From Magicicada septendecula (lineage: Eukaryota; Arthropoda; Insecta; Hemiptera; Cicadidae): a stretch of 64,000 bases of DNA. Positions 52,501 to 64,000 of this stretch are shown piece by piece (within the stretch, counting starts at the first letter, position 1; the number at the start of each line of letters is the position of its first letter). The notes under the pieces were generated by a model. The model did no database searches and was not told where the DNA came from. It saw only the letters and a list, made by a program, of their open reading frames with translations. The stretch spans positions 339,535,076-339,599,075 of the forward strand of contig CM068368.1 in the NCBI GenBank assembly GCA_034769895.1. The letters are read 5' to 3'. A program made the translations under genes and the position numbers.

Positions 52501-52706
52501 TTAACCAGAAGTGAATAAATTGATATAAATAAATTACAGAATATTAAATTTTCGACAAAAACCAATAACAAGAATTATTTATTACTTAATTAGACAAGAA
52601 ACAAACAAAAAAATTTTTTTTGAAACTTTTTTTAAATTAAATTAAATTTTTTTTTTCATACAATACAGAAATATTTATTTGTAACCAGTATACAGGTCTT
52701 GTTACA
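49582..52706 (+). repeat. LTR4 (3' LTR of the array), 3125 bp
   Basis: Changes specific to this LTR lie in its right half: tgcgttataa near 52071, tatactttct near 52141, a G in taaatcgatat near 52290, and a rewritten A/T-rich end at 52580-52665 where the palindrome is disrupted. It ends CTTGTTACA and is followed by ACAG. Confidence 0.93.
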
Positions 52707-52710
52707 ACAG
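52707..52710. repeat. right target-site duplication (ACAG)
   Basis: Matches 19048-19051. Confidence 0.8.
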
Positions 52711-53421
52711 GAAGGACAGATTTCACGTACCTGGCTATAAAACTACATAAAACAGGTACCATGTGCAGAAGTGATCAATAAGAGAGCCAACAATGATAAG
52801 AAAATTGCAGGTGCCCTCTGTCCTATACTTTGGCAGGAAAAATAAGAACGAATACTAAAATGCACAACTATAAAATCAACAAAAATGGAAAATACACTAA
52901 TGCACGGTTGAGAATAGTGGAAAAAAACAATAAAAAGAACGGAAACTATTGTCCACAGAAATAGATTTCCTCAGATAGAAAACCGTAGGACAGAAGTTTG
53001 ATATTAGAATGAAAGAACTAAGACATCAGACGACAGGTGTACAAAGAATAAACAGTAATCGAAGAAATATACTGGACGGTACAAAATCTAACAAAAAACA
53101 AGATACTTCGTACAGTCCGCGGCGTGAGAACGAATAATTAATGTAGTTAATTTCTTTATTTAATCTTTGATATAGTTAATGTAAATTAGGTGCACAGAAG
53201 TTATATAATAAGTGTTACTTTAACAAATAACTTTTTTAACTTTCCCAGCTGTCGATTCTAGCTGACCTTTAGGAGTAAAACAGTGGCTGCATTCATATTT
53301 TATATTGGTACCAATCCTAAGACGTAATGGAAAACATTGATTGAAGACGCTGCATTGATTGAATTACTGCCATTAAGATAATTATGCTACATGAATTAAT
53401 GCCTCAGGCTCTCACGGCTGG
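52711..53421. other. non-coding right flank of the array
   Basis: No gene or repeat recognised. Confidence 0.4.
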
Positions 53422-53668
53422 CTATGACTCATTGCCGGGTTATTAGGCTGTGGTCTAATGCTGTTAATTTGAACAGAAGTTTCGGCCCCATTATTGGAGA
53501 CCATCTTCAGTGTAAACTATTGAAAAGATTACTGGTACGATGTTCACCAATTACCGCAGTACCTTTTCAATCGTTTACACTGAAGATTGCCTGCAATCGT
53601 GGGGCCAAAACGTCTGTTCAAATTAACAGCATTAGACCACAGCCTAATAACCCGGTAATGAGTCATAG
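53422..53668. repeat. foldback (inverted) repeat, arms about 110 bp
   Basis: The left arm begins ctatgactcattgccgggtt and the right arm ends with its near-perfect complement (aacccggtaatgagtcatag). Both arms share ctgtggtctaatgctgttaa and the segment around the cttcagtgtaaac word, with only scattered mismatches and a centre near 53545. The 88-codon frame across it is a by-product. It could be two inverted copies of a short transposon or a foldback/MITE-type element. Confidence 0.85.
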
Positions 53669-53765
53669 TTTTAACAGAGATGCTACATGAAGTTTCCGTC
53701 CGCTCATGTACTGTTTTCTATACTTAATGTGTTCATATTCATAAATGCTCATATTCTTCTTGAAT

Positions 53766-53850
53766 ACTATATATATAATATAATATATATATTTATATAT
53801 ATAATACTGTATTTATATAATACTGTATATATATAATACTATTTATAATA
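53766..53850. repeat. (AT)n-rich simple repeat with ataatactgtat units
   Basis: Alternating AT interrupted by repeated taatactgtatat words. Confidence 0.8.
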
Positions 53851-54965
53851 ATAACAAAACTTTTTACAAGAATATATTTTTATTATTTTGTTATTATTTT
53901 GTGAATTACAATGATTGATAGTATTCAGCTATCATTATCCACGTATATCAACAAGCATGTATATGTATTCAACAATATCAACAATTTATGTATTCAGCAT
54001 ATTACCTCTTAGAGCATCCACAGCTTTCTTGAGAATCCGGTTTGTATGGTTTGAGACATATACCAGACTCTCTTAAATCCTGCCTGTTACGAGAGAATGA
54101 CATCTGAGATTAACCGTCATTTGTTTCCCACATAAGGTGGGTGAGACCACTAGAGGTTTATCATAACCGTTGAGTATTTTAACCCGAAAAAGGCACATGG
54201 CCTGTAACTAACGGTTTAAGGTGAAAAAGTAATGTTTATGCTATGAGTTTACATTTGTAGTGACGCGAGTGGCATAACTTAATACTGATACGAAATGCAG
54301 ACTTGTAAGCCCCAGACATCATCAAACATTAACTTTTCTTGACGGATTTTGTTTCCCAACTTGTACAGCACTGGCTAGAGTTAAAAACAGGAGACTAGGA
54401 TAAGACATAAATTTAATGTCAGTATTATCACTCTTAATGATTAGGAATACATTAAGAATTAGTCTGATAACCTTTAACAAAAAAAGTAGAATTATATTCT
54501 GAAACTATACATATGGTATATAACATCTGTGTACTTTGTGGTCCTAGAACTTAGGTTTCACCTTATCCAATACAAAAATAAAGCAGTTTAACAAAACGTG
54601 CCTTAAATTTGATCCTCATGTTTGTGTTGCAAAATATTATTGAACGTCCCATAGGACGTATAATTAGGCCAAAAATTACAGATAAATATGTTATAGTAAT
54701 AGGCGATTAAGCCAAAGACATGTGTATTTGTATGGATGGCTTATTTAAAGGAATTATCAAACATAGCTCTAAAATGATAAGTGAAAAACAAAAGCCTTAC
54801 CTATGTATAGGCCCTATTGAAATTTCTGTGACACACAGTAATGCAAATGTATAATTTTCTGTACTTTGTATAATCATTTAAAAATTTCATAAAAAGTTAT
54901 ATAAAAATTGTTTGTTGCCCAATACACTAAATTTTAAAAAGTAAACATTACTATTAAGTCCCCGA
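53851..54965. other. non-coding, nothing recognised
   Basis: AT-rich, no supported gene. Confidence 0.4.
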
Positions 54966-55855
54966 AGCTGCAAAACTCGCTCACTATTTTGAACGATATA
55001 CGTTTATTATTAGATAAAATTAAATTAATTATGTTTATTTTTTAAGACAGTGAGTAAAACTCTTTATATGTGTGATTCTTAGGAAGACTACGAGTAACTG
55101 ACCATAGGCTACGTTGTTATTACCGTTAATAGAGGTTTTGCTGTATCTTAAAAGTAAAAAAATAAAAGAAAGTTGCGATAACCCTAATTATCTTTTAAGT
55201 AAAATAACAATTATAAACAGTCAACCATTTTTTCATTATTATTACTTTTATTATTATGAAAATAATAAACACTATAAATACTAAACACAATATTGACTTT
55301 TTAGTTGTCATGATAATTCTTAAATGACAAAGAATTTAGTCCTAGCTTTTAAACTTATATATGTTTCCATCAGCATAATCGACCATCTATAATCCTTAAT
55401 TTGAGTTATTATCGTTTTGTCAAATTATTAAAGATACCGAGTTTGCATTTTCTACAAAATTCCTCATAATTTTGTGCCACTTCATAGTTTTGATCTGTGG
55501 TCCCCCTAAAGTTAAACATTTTCACTGTAAACACTACATTTAGAGTTGGATTAAAATTTCTTTAGTAGGATAGCCGGCACACATTTTTACAATAAATGAA
55601 TATATTGTATACCTTTTTTAGACCTTAGTGTTATAAATTTTTGTTACTTTACAAAACTGAATACAATATCCAGATTTTGTACCTGGATTTTTTCGATTTT
55701 TCAACTTTTGGCTCTTCACATTTTTGCCTCGTGCCTCCCCCCTCCTATTTTCGGGAGATGAAACTTAAGAACAATAGAGCTCCTTTGGATGAAGGAAAGG
55801 ACACGCATATCACATTTTACGAAGTTCGGTTTGTGGATTCAAACGTTATCGTGAC
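54966..55855 (+). repeat. degenerate dispersed repeat, copy B
   Basis: The start gctgcaaaactcgctcacta matches copy A at 15944. Later blocks (a pyrimidine-rich stretch near 55690-55755 and ggacacgcatatcacatttt near 55800) have counterparts in copy A near 16900-17010. Copy B runs directly into the 73-bp minisatellite. The 82-codon frame at 55641-55889 lies inside it and is not considered a gene. Confidence 0.5.
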
Positions 55856-56279
55856 ACATACATCAAACAGTCAGTCAGACAAATGCTAAACGGTCGAGTT
55901 AAAACTGAGTACTCGCTGTTATCGTGAGACATACATCAAACAGTTAGTCAGACAAATGCTAAACGGTCGAGTTAAAACTGAGTACTCGCTGTTATCGTGA
56001 GACATACCTCAAACAGTCAGTCAGACAAATGCTAAACGGTCGAGTTAAAACTGAGTACTCGCTGTTATCGTGAGACATACCTCAAACAGTCAGTCAGACA
56101 AATGCTAAACGGTCGAGTTAAAACTGAGTACTCGCTGTTATCGTGAGACATACCTCAGTTAGTCAGACAAATGCTAAACGGTCGAGTTAAAACTGAGTAC
56201 TCGCTGTTATCGTGAGACATACCTCAAACAGTCAGTCAGACAAATGCTAAACGGTCGAGTTAAAACTGAGTACTCGCTT
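55856..56279 (+). repeat. 73-bp minisatellite, about 5.8 units
   Basis: Units begin at 55856, 55929, 56002, 56075, 56148 and 56217, each with acatac(a/c)tca followed by gtcagacaaatgctaaacgg. Unit 5 is 69 bp because of a small deletion. Unit 1 merges with the end of dispersed repeat copy B, suggesting the array grew from that element's terminus. Confidence 0.93.
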
Positions 56280-56571
56280 CACTCGCACAGTTATTCTAAA
56301 AGAACGGAAAGTAACTAAGAAACGTTAAACCATATGGTAGAACTGAGATCTACTATTAATTAAGTAAACCCCTGGAATCTGAAAGGAATTGTTCTGAAAT
56401 ACTGTAGCCTACACTCTTTTAAGCTTATTACAAGTCTAGAGGGTTGGTTTGCAAATTGTGGCATATAGAACACTCGACACTGGATTTCGTTCAATAAATG
56501 TTAGCAGTTACTTGTTAATGGTTGTTAAAACGGATAAGCTCACGGTATGATTCTGTTTAATAAATATATAT

Positions 56572-57774
<1,203 letters not shown>

Positions 57775-57780
57775 TTTATT
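57775..57780 (-). promoter_or_regulatory. poly(A) signal of the minus-strand host gene
   Basis: AATAAA on the minus strand, 112 nt after the stop codon of the exon at 57892-58051. This would give a short 3' untranslated region. Confidence 0.5.
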
Positions 57781-57891
57781 AAGTGGCTAGTTTTCCATTT
57801 TGGAATATACCAAATTGCCGAATACGTCATACTGTAGAGCCCTGATTCAGGGCAAAACGTTGGCGGTAATGTATTTGATTACTGAAGATAA

Positions 57892-58051
57892 TCAAAACGA
57901 CCTTCGTGGCACGTCTTCTTCTTCCGCTTGTACTGGCTTACCACCCTTTCTACTGCGACTGGGTCCGCCTCCCGATGGACGGGGCCTTGGTTTAGGATTC
58001 TGCAAAGCCTCCAGTTCTTCGTCTGAAATGATACCCTTATACCAGTCTTTG
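57892..58051 (-). CDS. terminal coding exon of an unrecognised host gene
   Basis: On the minus strand a T-rich tract and atgttgcag form a good acceptor that ends at 58052. The exon then has one base of a split codon, 52 codons and TGA at 57894-57892. The peptide starts KDWYKGIISDEELEALQNP, then becomes rich in Pro, Arg, Gly and Ser, then has an acidic EEED and ends RRSF. Codon use is clearly less AT-rich than the surroundings, and the acidic/basic pattern looks like a real, hydrophilic C-terminal tail. I do not recognise the family. Upstream exons must lie beyond 58542, most likely past the gypsy insertion or outside the window. The plus-strand frame at 57800-58063 is its shadow. Confidence 0.7.
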
Positions 58052-58053
58052 CT

Positions 58054-58542
58054 GCAACATTAAAAAAAACTGTTATCGTGTGTTCCTTGAACGCTAAACA
58101 TTATGATTAAGAAATTATAGGAAAACAATATAATCACCATTGTTTTTTCTATAGTAGGCCTACAGTTAAATTATTTAATAGAACACGGTAACTTATGGTA
58201 CCAACAATTTCAAGTAAATTAAATAGTGACAACTTCTGAGTAAAAAGAATTCTTCCCGTATAATTAATTCCACTTACAAATTTAACTACTGAAGAGAAAA
58301 ATTGAGATGCATTTTTAGTTTTTACAGTAATAACGATAAAATAAATGTGTATCGATTCCCGTTCGATTGTACATAGTACGCAGTTCTAGATATAGAGTGT
58401 ACCTACTCAACAAATCTGTAGTTTGGTTCTGTCTAGTAGATTTAGCAATACCTATTAAATATGAAGGTTCGTTATCTTTACTTCATGTAGAGTTTATTCT
58501 GTTCTTAAAAATGTCTATTCTACATAACAATATTAAATGTTC
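58054..58542 (-). other. intron sequence between host exon and gypsy LTR
   Basis: AT-rich, no exon seen. The 58367-58633 plus-strand frame runs into the LTR and is not supported. Confidence 0.4.
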
Positions 58543-60739
58543 TGTAACCCCCCCTTTGGTCAGGGTGACAACACTGAGAACCCAAAGTGGGCTGCCATAT
58601 GTAAAACACGTAACACGTGGTAATAATAAATAATAATTTATTCAAACGACACAAATTTATCACGATGAATGGAGAACAACTAGGGCTCCTGACTTTACAA
58701 TTTCTCTACAATAGCTTTACATTACATATATCATAAAACATTCACATTAGGGGAGAGTGAGGTAGCCCCGATCACCTAAGGGAGAAATTCGATAAAAAAT
58801 TGAAGAATTGGCTAAAAGTTAAAAACAAATGTAAAAAATTGTTGATATAACAGAGCAGAATATTATTTATACACTGTAAGCGTTAAAGTTGAAAGGGGCT
58901 TTTCTTATAACATAAAAAGTAAAATATGGGCTTTGATCGATATTCCCCCACCCGCGGGGTAATGATGATGAGTTGATTTCCTATGCAAATTAAATGGGAA
59001 AAAATAAAAACCTAAAAAAAAATTGTCAATGTAAAAAGCAAATGATATACTGATAAAGGATACATTAGAATGTTACTTATATCTACAAATTGTCCTTACT
59101 ACATTCTAAGTATAAAAATAAATTTTAAAAATTAGGTTTTTTTTAGTTCATAAGCCAATTTATTATATCCTGTGTATTTTATATAGGATATAATGCAATT
59201 TCATTTTTGTGTGTATATTTTCTCCATATAGACCTACTAAAAATCTTTCTTATAATACACATTATAATAGTTTCTCGTTCAAAAGACACTAATATTGACA
59301 ATCTTTGACTCCGAGGGTAACTTTTAAATTAAGATACGCCATAATAAAAAAAATTTTGTATTAATCAGTACTAAACTCAAAGAAAAACCTAGCTACGCCA
59401 CGGAAAGTATCACGAACATATAAGGGCAACGCATTAGTATTTAATAGTACTTAACTCAGTATGGTGTTGTACAGTTGTAACTCAGTACAGTTGATCGTCA
59501 TTCCCCCACTCACCTGATCGGTGCTACCCCACCGAGTATACTACTAAGTTTTATAACCTGAGACTACAGTAAGTTAGTTTAAAACCGTAAATAACGAATT
59601 CAAATAATGCTGAAAACGTTAACAACACATTTGTACAATTAAATAATTCAAAATTTAAGTGCAAATATCATTACGTTGCTTTAAAGATGTGAAGAAATAA
59701 GAAGAAATTTGTGTAAAACACACTTCTGTAATCCACTGTAAGTACAATGGCGGAAATGGTTAGCGGTCGTTTTTAATTAGTTCACTGTGCAACTGGCTAG
59801 AGTTCAGCATTTAACAGATATCGCTACAGCGTACTATACTCTCGTTACCGACCTGATCGGGGCTACCCGTTGATCGGTGCTACCCCACTTCCCCCCTACT
59901 GTCTCTTTTAAGAGCATTGACTAAATTACTTTAATAGGTGCACCTTATTATTTTTTTTTTATTTTAAATTCTATAAATTGAGACTAACTGTACGATTCAC
60001 ATTAAGTATACATCAATTACTTATTTCCTACTCTCTAGTCACGGTCTATGTCACCATGCACACGACACTACGACACTACATGTGCAGGTCTTAACAGACT
60101 CAATTTTCAGGACATAGTTTGTTAACACCTGTTTTATTATTTAAAATTATGCACAAAATAGTATTTCCCAGATTTTACTCTCCGACTCTTGAAAAATTGC
60201 GATCACTATGGTAGGTTGTTGAATGAGGAAACTTGTATTGCGATTTAGGCCCTCAAAATGTATGAATGGTTTGAGGTCACCTGATAGTCCTCCGATACTC
60301 GGGCTTTCCTACGATGAAGGCACACGTCGAGAGATGTCCACAAGTCGTGAAAATGTAACGTCCGTGACTACTTAAGTAAATGAAGAACGGTGCCAAAAGC
60401 ACAGTTTTCCGAACACGCACCGTTTGCTGGACTGAAGTTCAAACAAGCAGTTTTCACGTCTTATTCGTGCATACACCTGCAGCCTCGTAAGGCAGAACAA
60501 ATTACACAGACGTGATGGCAACAGTCAGGAGGCCTCGCTCTCTCGCTACTGACTACTTACAACAGGGAATCGGTGATAGGTAAGCATGTCACTACAGACC
60601 AACGTGAGATAACGCGCGTCCTACATTCAACTACGTATCAACGTCACGCCGATCGCCACACACATTGACCAAGCCCACCCCTGTGAGGCACATGTTTAGA
60701 TAAGATAGGGGGGGAGACGAAATGTAACAAACCGTTACA
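58543..60739 (-). repeat. 3' LTR of a second Ty3/gypsy element (minus strand)
   Basis: On the minus strand it starts TGTAACGG at 60739, next to a polypurine tract, and ends GGGGGTTACA at 58543, so the ends are perfect 6-bp inverted repeats (TGTAAC/GTTACA). It spans 2197 bp, of which about 1.15 kb is a nested element, leaving an LTR of about 1.05 kb. AATAAA sequences occur near its 3' end. Confidence 0.75.
58750..59896. mobile_element. nested inverted-repeat (MITE-like) element inside the LTR
   Basis: The left end ggggagagtgaggtagcccc and the right end, whose complement begins ggggggaagtggggtagcac, are inverted repeats of about 25 bp ending in CGATCA. TA lies on both sides (58748-58749, 59897-59898), and joining the flanks leaves continuous LTR sequence. 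Extra copies of the gatcgg(g/t)gctacc motif lie near 59516 and 59855. No transposase is seen, so it is non-autonomous; TA duplication suggests a Tc1/mariner- or pogo-type enzyme. Confidence 0.7.
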
Positions 60740-60754
60740 TACTCCCACCCCAAA
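60740..60754 (-). promoter_or_regulatory. polypurine tract of the second gypsy element
   Basis: On the minus strand TTTGGGGTGGGAGTA lies directly before the LTR start at 60739. Confidence 0.65.
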
Positions 60755-60881
60755 TATAGATACCACCTTTTTTCTTTTTTTTTTTTACGCTCCATTGTCT
60801 CATAATACATGCTGAGGTTGTCATACTAGCTTACACACTACACATCTCACAACAAACCAGAATACATTAAGTCGATTCCTT
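60755..60881 (-). other. short spacer between pol and polypurine tract
   Basis: No coding content recognised; it contains a long T run on the plus strand (60768-60786). Confidence 0.4.
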
Positions 60882-63863
60882 TTATCCAAAGATACAACAT
60901 CTCGTATTACTAAAAAAATACACTTGGTTTTGCTCTTGTGCAGAAGAGTCCACCTCTTGCTTCCAAGCAAGCTCATCACTGACATCATAAGGAGTATGCC
61001 CATGGAATGGTTTTAATTGGGTGACATGAGCACGCCGCACAAATCGTTTAGAAAATGGGTCACAGAGACTTACAGTCACAGGTGACACGAAACGCTCAAT
61101 GCAAAATGGTCCATCCCAACGATAAGCTAATTTAGCGGTAACCTTATCACCAGCTTTACTCAACGGATGAGTTTTATACAGAACCAAGTCACTCACCTTA
61201 AATGGACATTCTATTCTTTTTTTTATCGAAATTCTGTTTCTGTTTATTTAAATTCCTATGCAGATTTTTTTTGCTTTGTCCCACACTTCCTTTATGTGTT
61301 GCGGGGAGGTATCGTGTGGTAATAAATTATCTATGTGCCACAAGGCAGCTAATGGATGATTGGGTTTATATTTAAACATAAGTTCGAAAGGGGTGAACTT
61401 GTGCCCTTCATGTCGCGCAGAGTTGAAAGCGAACTGTATCCACGATATGTTTCGATCCCAAGCGGCGTGGTCATTCTCATGGTACGCTATGAGGGTGGAT
61501 CGGAGGTTTCGAAGATACCTTTCCGCTAAGTTCCCTTGTGGTCGATACTCTGTAGTGGTTATGTGGGTTATACCCTTGGCGAAACACATATGTCCGAAGG
61601 TACGAGAACGGAATTGGGGTCCGTTATCGGAAACAAGATATAATGGAGTGCCAAAATGCTTGAATAGGTGGTTTTCCAGCACTTGGACGGTAGTCGAAGC
61701 AAGACCCTTTCTTAGGGGAAACATCCACACGAACTTGGTAAACGAATCGACACAAATTAGCAACATAGTATTGCCATATCTAGATGCTGGGTAAGGTCCA
61801 GAAAAATCTATATATATTTGGTCATGGGCACAGAAGGAATCTCACTCACAAGCTTACCAAGGTGGAAATTCTGAGCAGGTTTGCTCAGGGCACAACGTTC
61901 ACTCCGGCGTACACATTCAGTTATATCCCTTCTCATCGTGTCCCAAAAATACTCCTTTTTGATCTTTTGAATGGTTTTTTAAATACCTAGGTGGCCTAAG
62001 AAATACAGGAGAATCGTGGAAGTACTTAAAAATCATGGGTACAAGGACTAGAGGAGCGACAATACGAAGATCATGATTATTTTTATTTCGAATACACAAC
62101 ACATTTCTGCTCAAGACAAACTTTTCGGATGGCGTACCATCTTCCAAACTTTTAATGATCGGGGACAGATGCTCATCATTCCGCTGGTGAGTCGCGATGC
62201 TAGTAAACGCTAGAGGAAACTCAGTAAGAATAGCATTAGTCGTCACGCCTGGGTTATCTTCTCCGACTGGGACATGATCAGAGGGAGCGTCGTCATCAGG
62301 TCGGAACATGTGCGACAGGGTGTCTGCCACGACGTTTTGAGTACCACGAATATGTTGCACTTTAAAACTGAAATTACCCAACTTTAACACCCATCGCCCA
62401 ATGCGTCCCAACTGTTTCGGGTGATTGAGAAGCCACGACAATGCCTGATTGTCGGTTTCTAAGAGAAACTCTTTATATTCTAAGAAAGGTCGAAATTTTT
62501 CTAACGCAAAAATTACTGCAAGGCACTCAAGTTCGTAGGCAGAAAATTTCTTTTCCTGGTCAGTGAGTTTACGAGAAGCGTAGCAGATGGGAAGCCTACA
62601 CTCACATTTCTCTTGGTAAAGAACAGCACCCAAGGCAACACTCGAGCTGTCGGTCTGGACGATAAAGGGTCGGGAAAAATCGACCAGCTGGAGGACCGGA
62701 GGTTGTATAATGGCTTCCTTGAGAAGAGAAAACGCGGTCTGACACTCATCAGTCCAAAGGAATATAGCACCCTTCTTACGCAAGTTATTCAGCAGGGCGG
62801 CGATCTCAGCGAATTTTTGGATAAACTTGTTGAAATAATTGACCATCCCAAGAAATCTGACAATGCCTTTGGCGTCGCGGGGTGACCGAAACTCACGAAT
62901 GGCGCGAGTGCGCTCCAGGTCAATCATGACACCACGGGTAGACACGAGGTGCCCAAGGAATGAAAATTGCGTAACAGCGATTTCACTTTGTCGGGGTTAA
63001 CCGTGAGACCCGCATTTCTAAGCCTGGAGAAGGTCTGACGCAAATGATCCACATGTTCCTGGAAGCTGGAAGCCATATATATATTGCTATATATGACAAT
63101 ATCATCTAGATAATGGTAGATAAATTTGAATTTGACATCGTGAAAGACTTGTTCTAAAAGGTGACTGCAGATAGAACTACCTTGCGAAAGACCAAATGGC
63201 ACGCGTGTAAACTGATACAGGTTGAATGGCACTGCAAATGCAGTCAATGGTTTGGACTGTTCAGCAAGAGGAATATGGTGGAACGCCTGATTTAAATCCA
63301 CCACCGTAAAGATTTTTGCCTGAGCAAAGTAATGAAAAGCCCCATGTACATCTGGGAGAGGGACAGATTCAGGTGCGATGTTTTTGTTCAGCTGACGATA
63401 GTCGACAACTAACCTATGTTTGTTGTCACCCTTTGGGATCAGAAAGCACGGAGAAGAGTAGGCCTAAGTAGAAGGCTCAATGACTTTTTGTTCTAATAGT
63501 TTGTTTATTTGTTCCCGCATGGCATCCATCTTGGGAGGTGACAACTTATAGGGATAGAGCTTAATAACGGCGGGCTCAGTGACCTTGATTTCATATTTGA
63601 TGAGGTGGGTAAGGCCTAACTTGGTGCTTAAAACGTCAGGAAATTCTCTAATGAGCTGAGCAATGTCAGTACCTTGATTAGGGGCAAGATGGGATAAGTC
63701 GGGCGAAGTTTTGGTTCACGGCTTTGATGACGGGTTTGCTTTCTGACGTATCATACAACGGAAAATGATGCTGACGGTTAAATGTGAAGTAAACGGATTT
63801 GCCACGAATGTCACGAATGATCCCAGTCTTCCGAATGAAATCGGCGCCGAGAATGAGTCGCAT
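60882..63863 (-). pseudogene. second gypsy pol: PR(part)-RT-RNaseH-IN, decayed
   Basis: Read on the minus strand, the C-terminal part of a protease comes first (ILGADF near 63850). The RT follows in another frame, with a SPCFLIPKGD block, VDLNQAF and YLDD near 63110. RNase H (62945-61917 frame) has QTDSSS, YELECLAV and ETDNQALSW. The integrase zinc-finger cysteines and DFSGPYP lie near 61800, then the core with SDNGPQF and NLAER, and a C-terminal RWDGPF module (61196-60882). Breaks include an in-frame TAG in RT near 63458, frame changes near 63680, 62940, 62000, 61810 and 61240, and other stops. The protease active-site half, gag and 5' LTR are not in the window. It is a different family from the tandem array. 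Confidence 0.88.
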
Positions 63864-64000
63864 ACCAATATTTTTTTAAACTAACAAAGGGACACACCGG
63901 GAGAGAATCTGTGTATTTTAATCTTTACTGTAACACAACACACAATACTCCTCTGAAGTCGCTGTGGTACATTTTATACTAGTGTCTTGGGTTCTCTTAA
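63864..64000. other. window end; sequence unlike gypsy PR
   Basis: The protease homology stops near 63865. On the minus strand the next bases include TATAAAA (about 63970) and no coding match, so the element may be deleted or interrupted here. Confidence 0.3.

Larger units (their letters stand above)
19052..52706 (+). mobile_element. three-copy tandem Ty3/gypsy LTR retrotransposon array
   Basis: The order is LTR1, internal 1 (22184-29228), LTR2, internal 2 (32360-39404), LTR3, internal 3 (42537-49581), LTR4. Repeat offsets are 10,176 and 10,177 bp. All three internal regions are 7,045 bp; I noticed only four single-base differences among them (34883, 35618, 38039, 48507). Adjacent copies share a single LTR, and only the outer edges carry the ACAG duplication. 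Domain order PR-RT-RNaseH-IN places the element in Ty3/gypsy. No env-like frame follows pol. The array most simply arose by unequal recombination between LTRs of one insertion; an assembly artefact is the main alternative. Confidence 0.95.

Overview
The window is AT-rich, intron- and repeat-dominated animal DNA with almost no host coding sequence. Ty3/gypsy and pogo-type transposons, long dinucleotide tracts, eukaryotic splice and polyadenylation signals and very low gene density fit a large invertebrate genome. An arthropod, perhaps a polyneopteran insect, is my best guess from the style of the second gypsy element and the pogo relic; this is inference with low confidence.

Layout. 1-19,047 is non-coding background with two candidate microexons (892-920 plus, 1859-1882 minus), an 11-unit 53-bp minisatellite (3269-3849), a pogo/Tigger-like transposase pseudogene (9925-11064 minus), a hammerhead-ribozyme-like relic (11901-11964), a promoter-like motif cluster (14940-15215) and a degenerate dispersed repeat (15944-17060).

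19,052-52,706 is the dominant structure: a tandem array of one Ty3/gypsy LTR retrotransposon arranged LTR-internal-LTR-internal-LTR-internal-LTR. It has four LTRs of about 3.13 kb, three internal regions of 7,045 bp, and one 4-bp target duplication (ACAG) around the whole array. Each internal region has a tRNA-type primer site, an intact gag with a long coiled coil and an Asn-rich tail, an in-frame TAG, then pol (protease, reverse transcriptase, RNase H, integrase). In all three copies pol is broken by the same in-frame stop and the same two frameshifts. Variant sites suggest the inner LTRs are mosaics of the outer two, which points to DNA-level recombination rather than three insertions.

52,711-64,000 holds a foldback repeat, a second copy of the dispersed repeat that runs into a 73-bp minisatellite, a CT/GT tract of about 324 bp, and the last coding exon of an unrecognised host gene (57892-58051 minus, with splice acceptor and poly(A) signal). 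To its right lies a second, decayed gypsy element on the minus strand: 3' LTR 58543-60739, polypurine tract, then pol 60882-63863. Its LTR is interrupted by a 1.15-kb inverted-repeat transposon flanked by TA. The host exon and this element point the same way, so the element probably sits in the gene's last intron.
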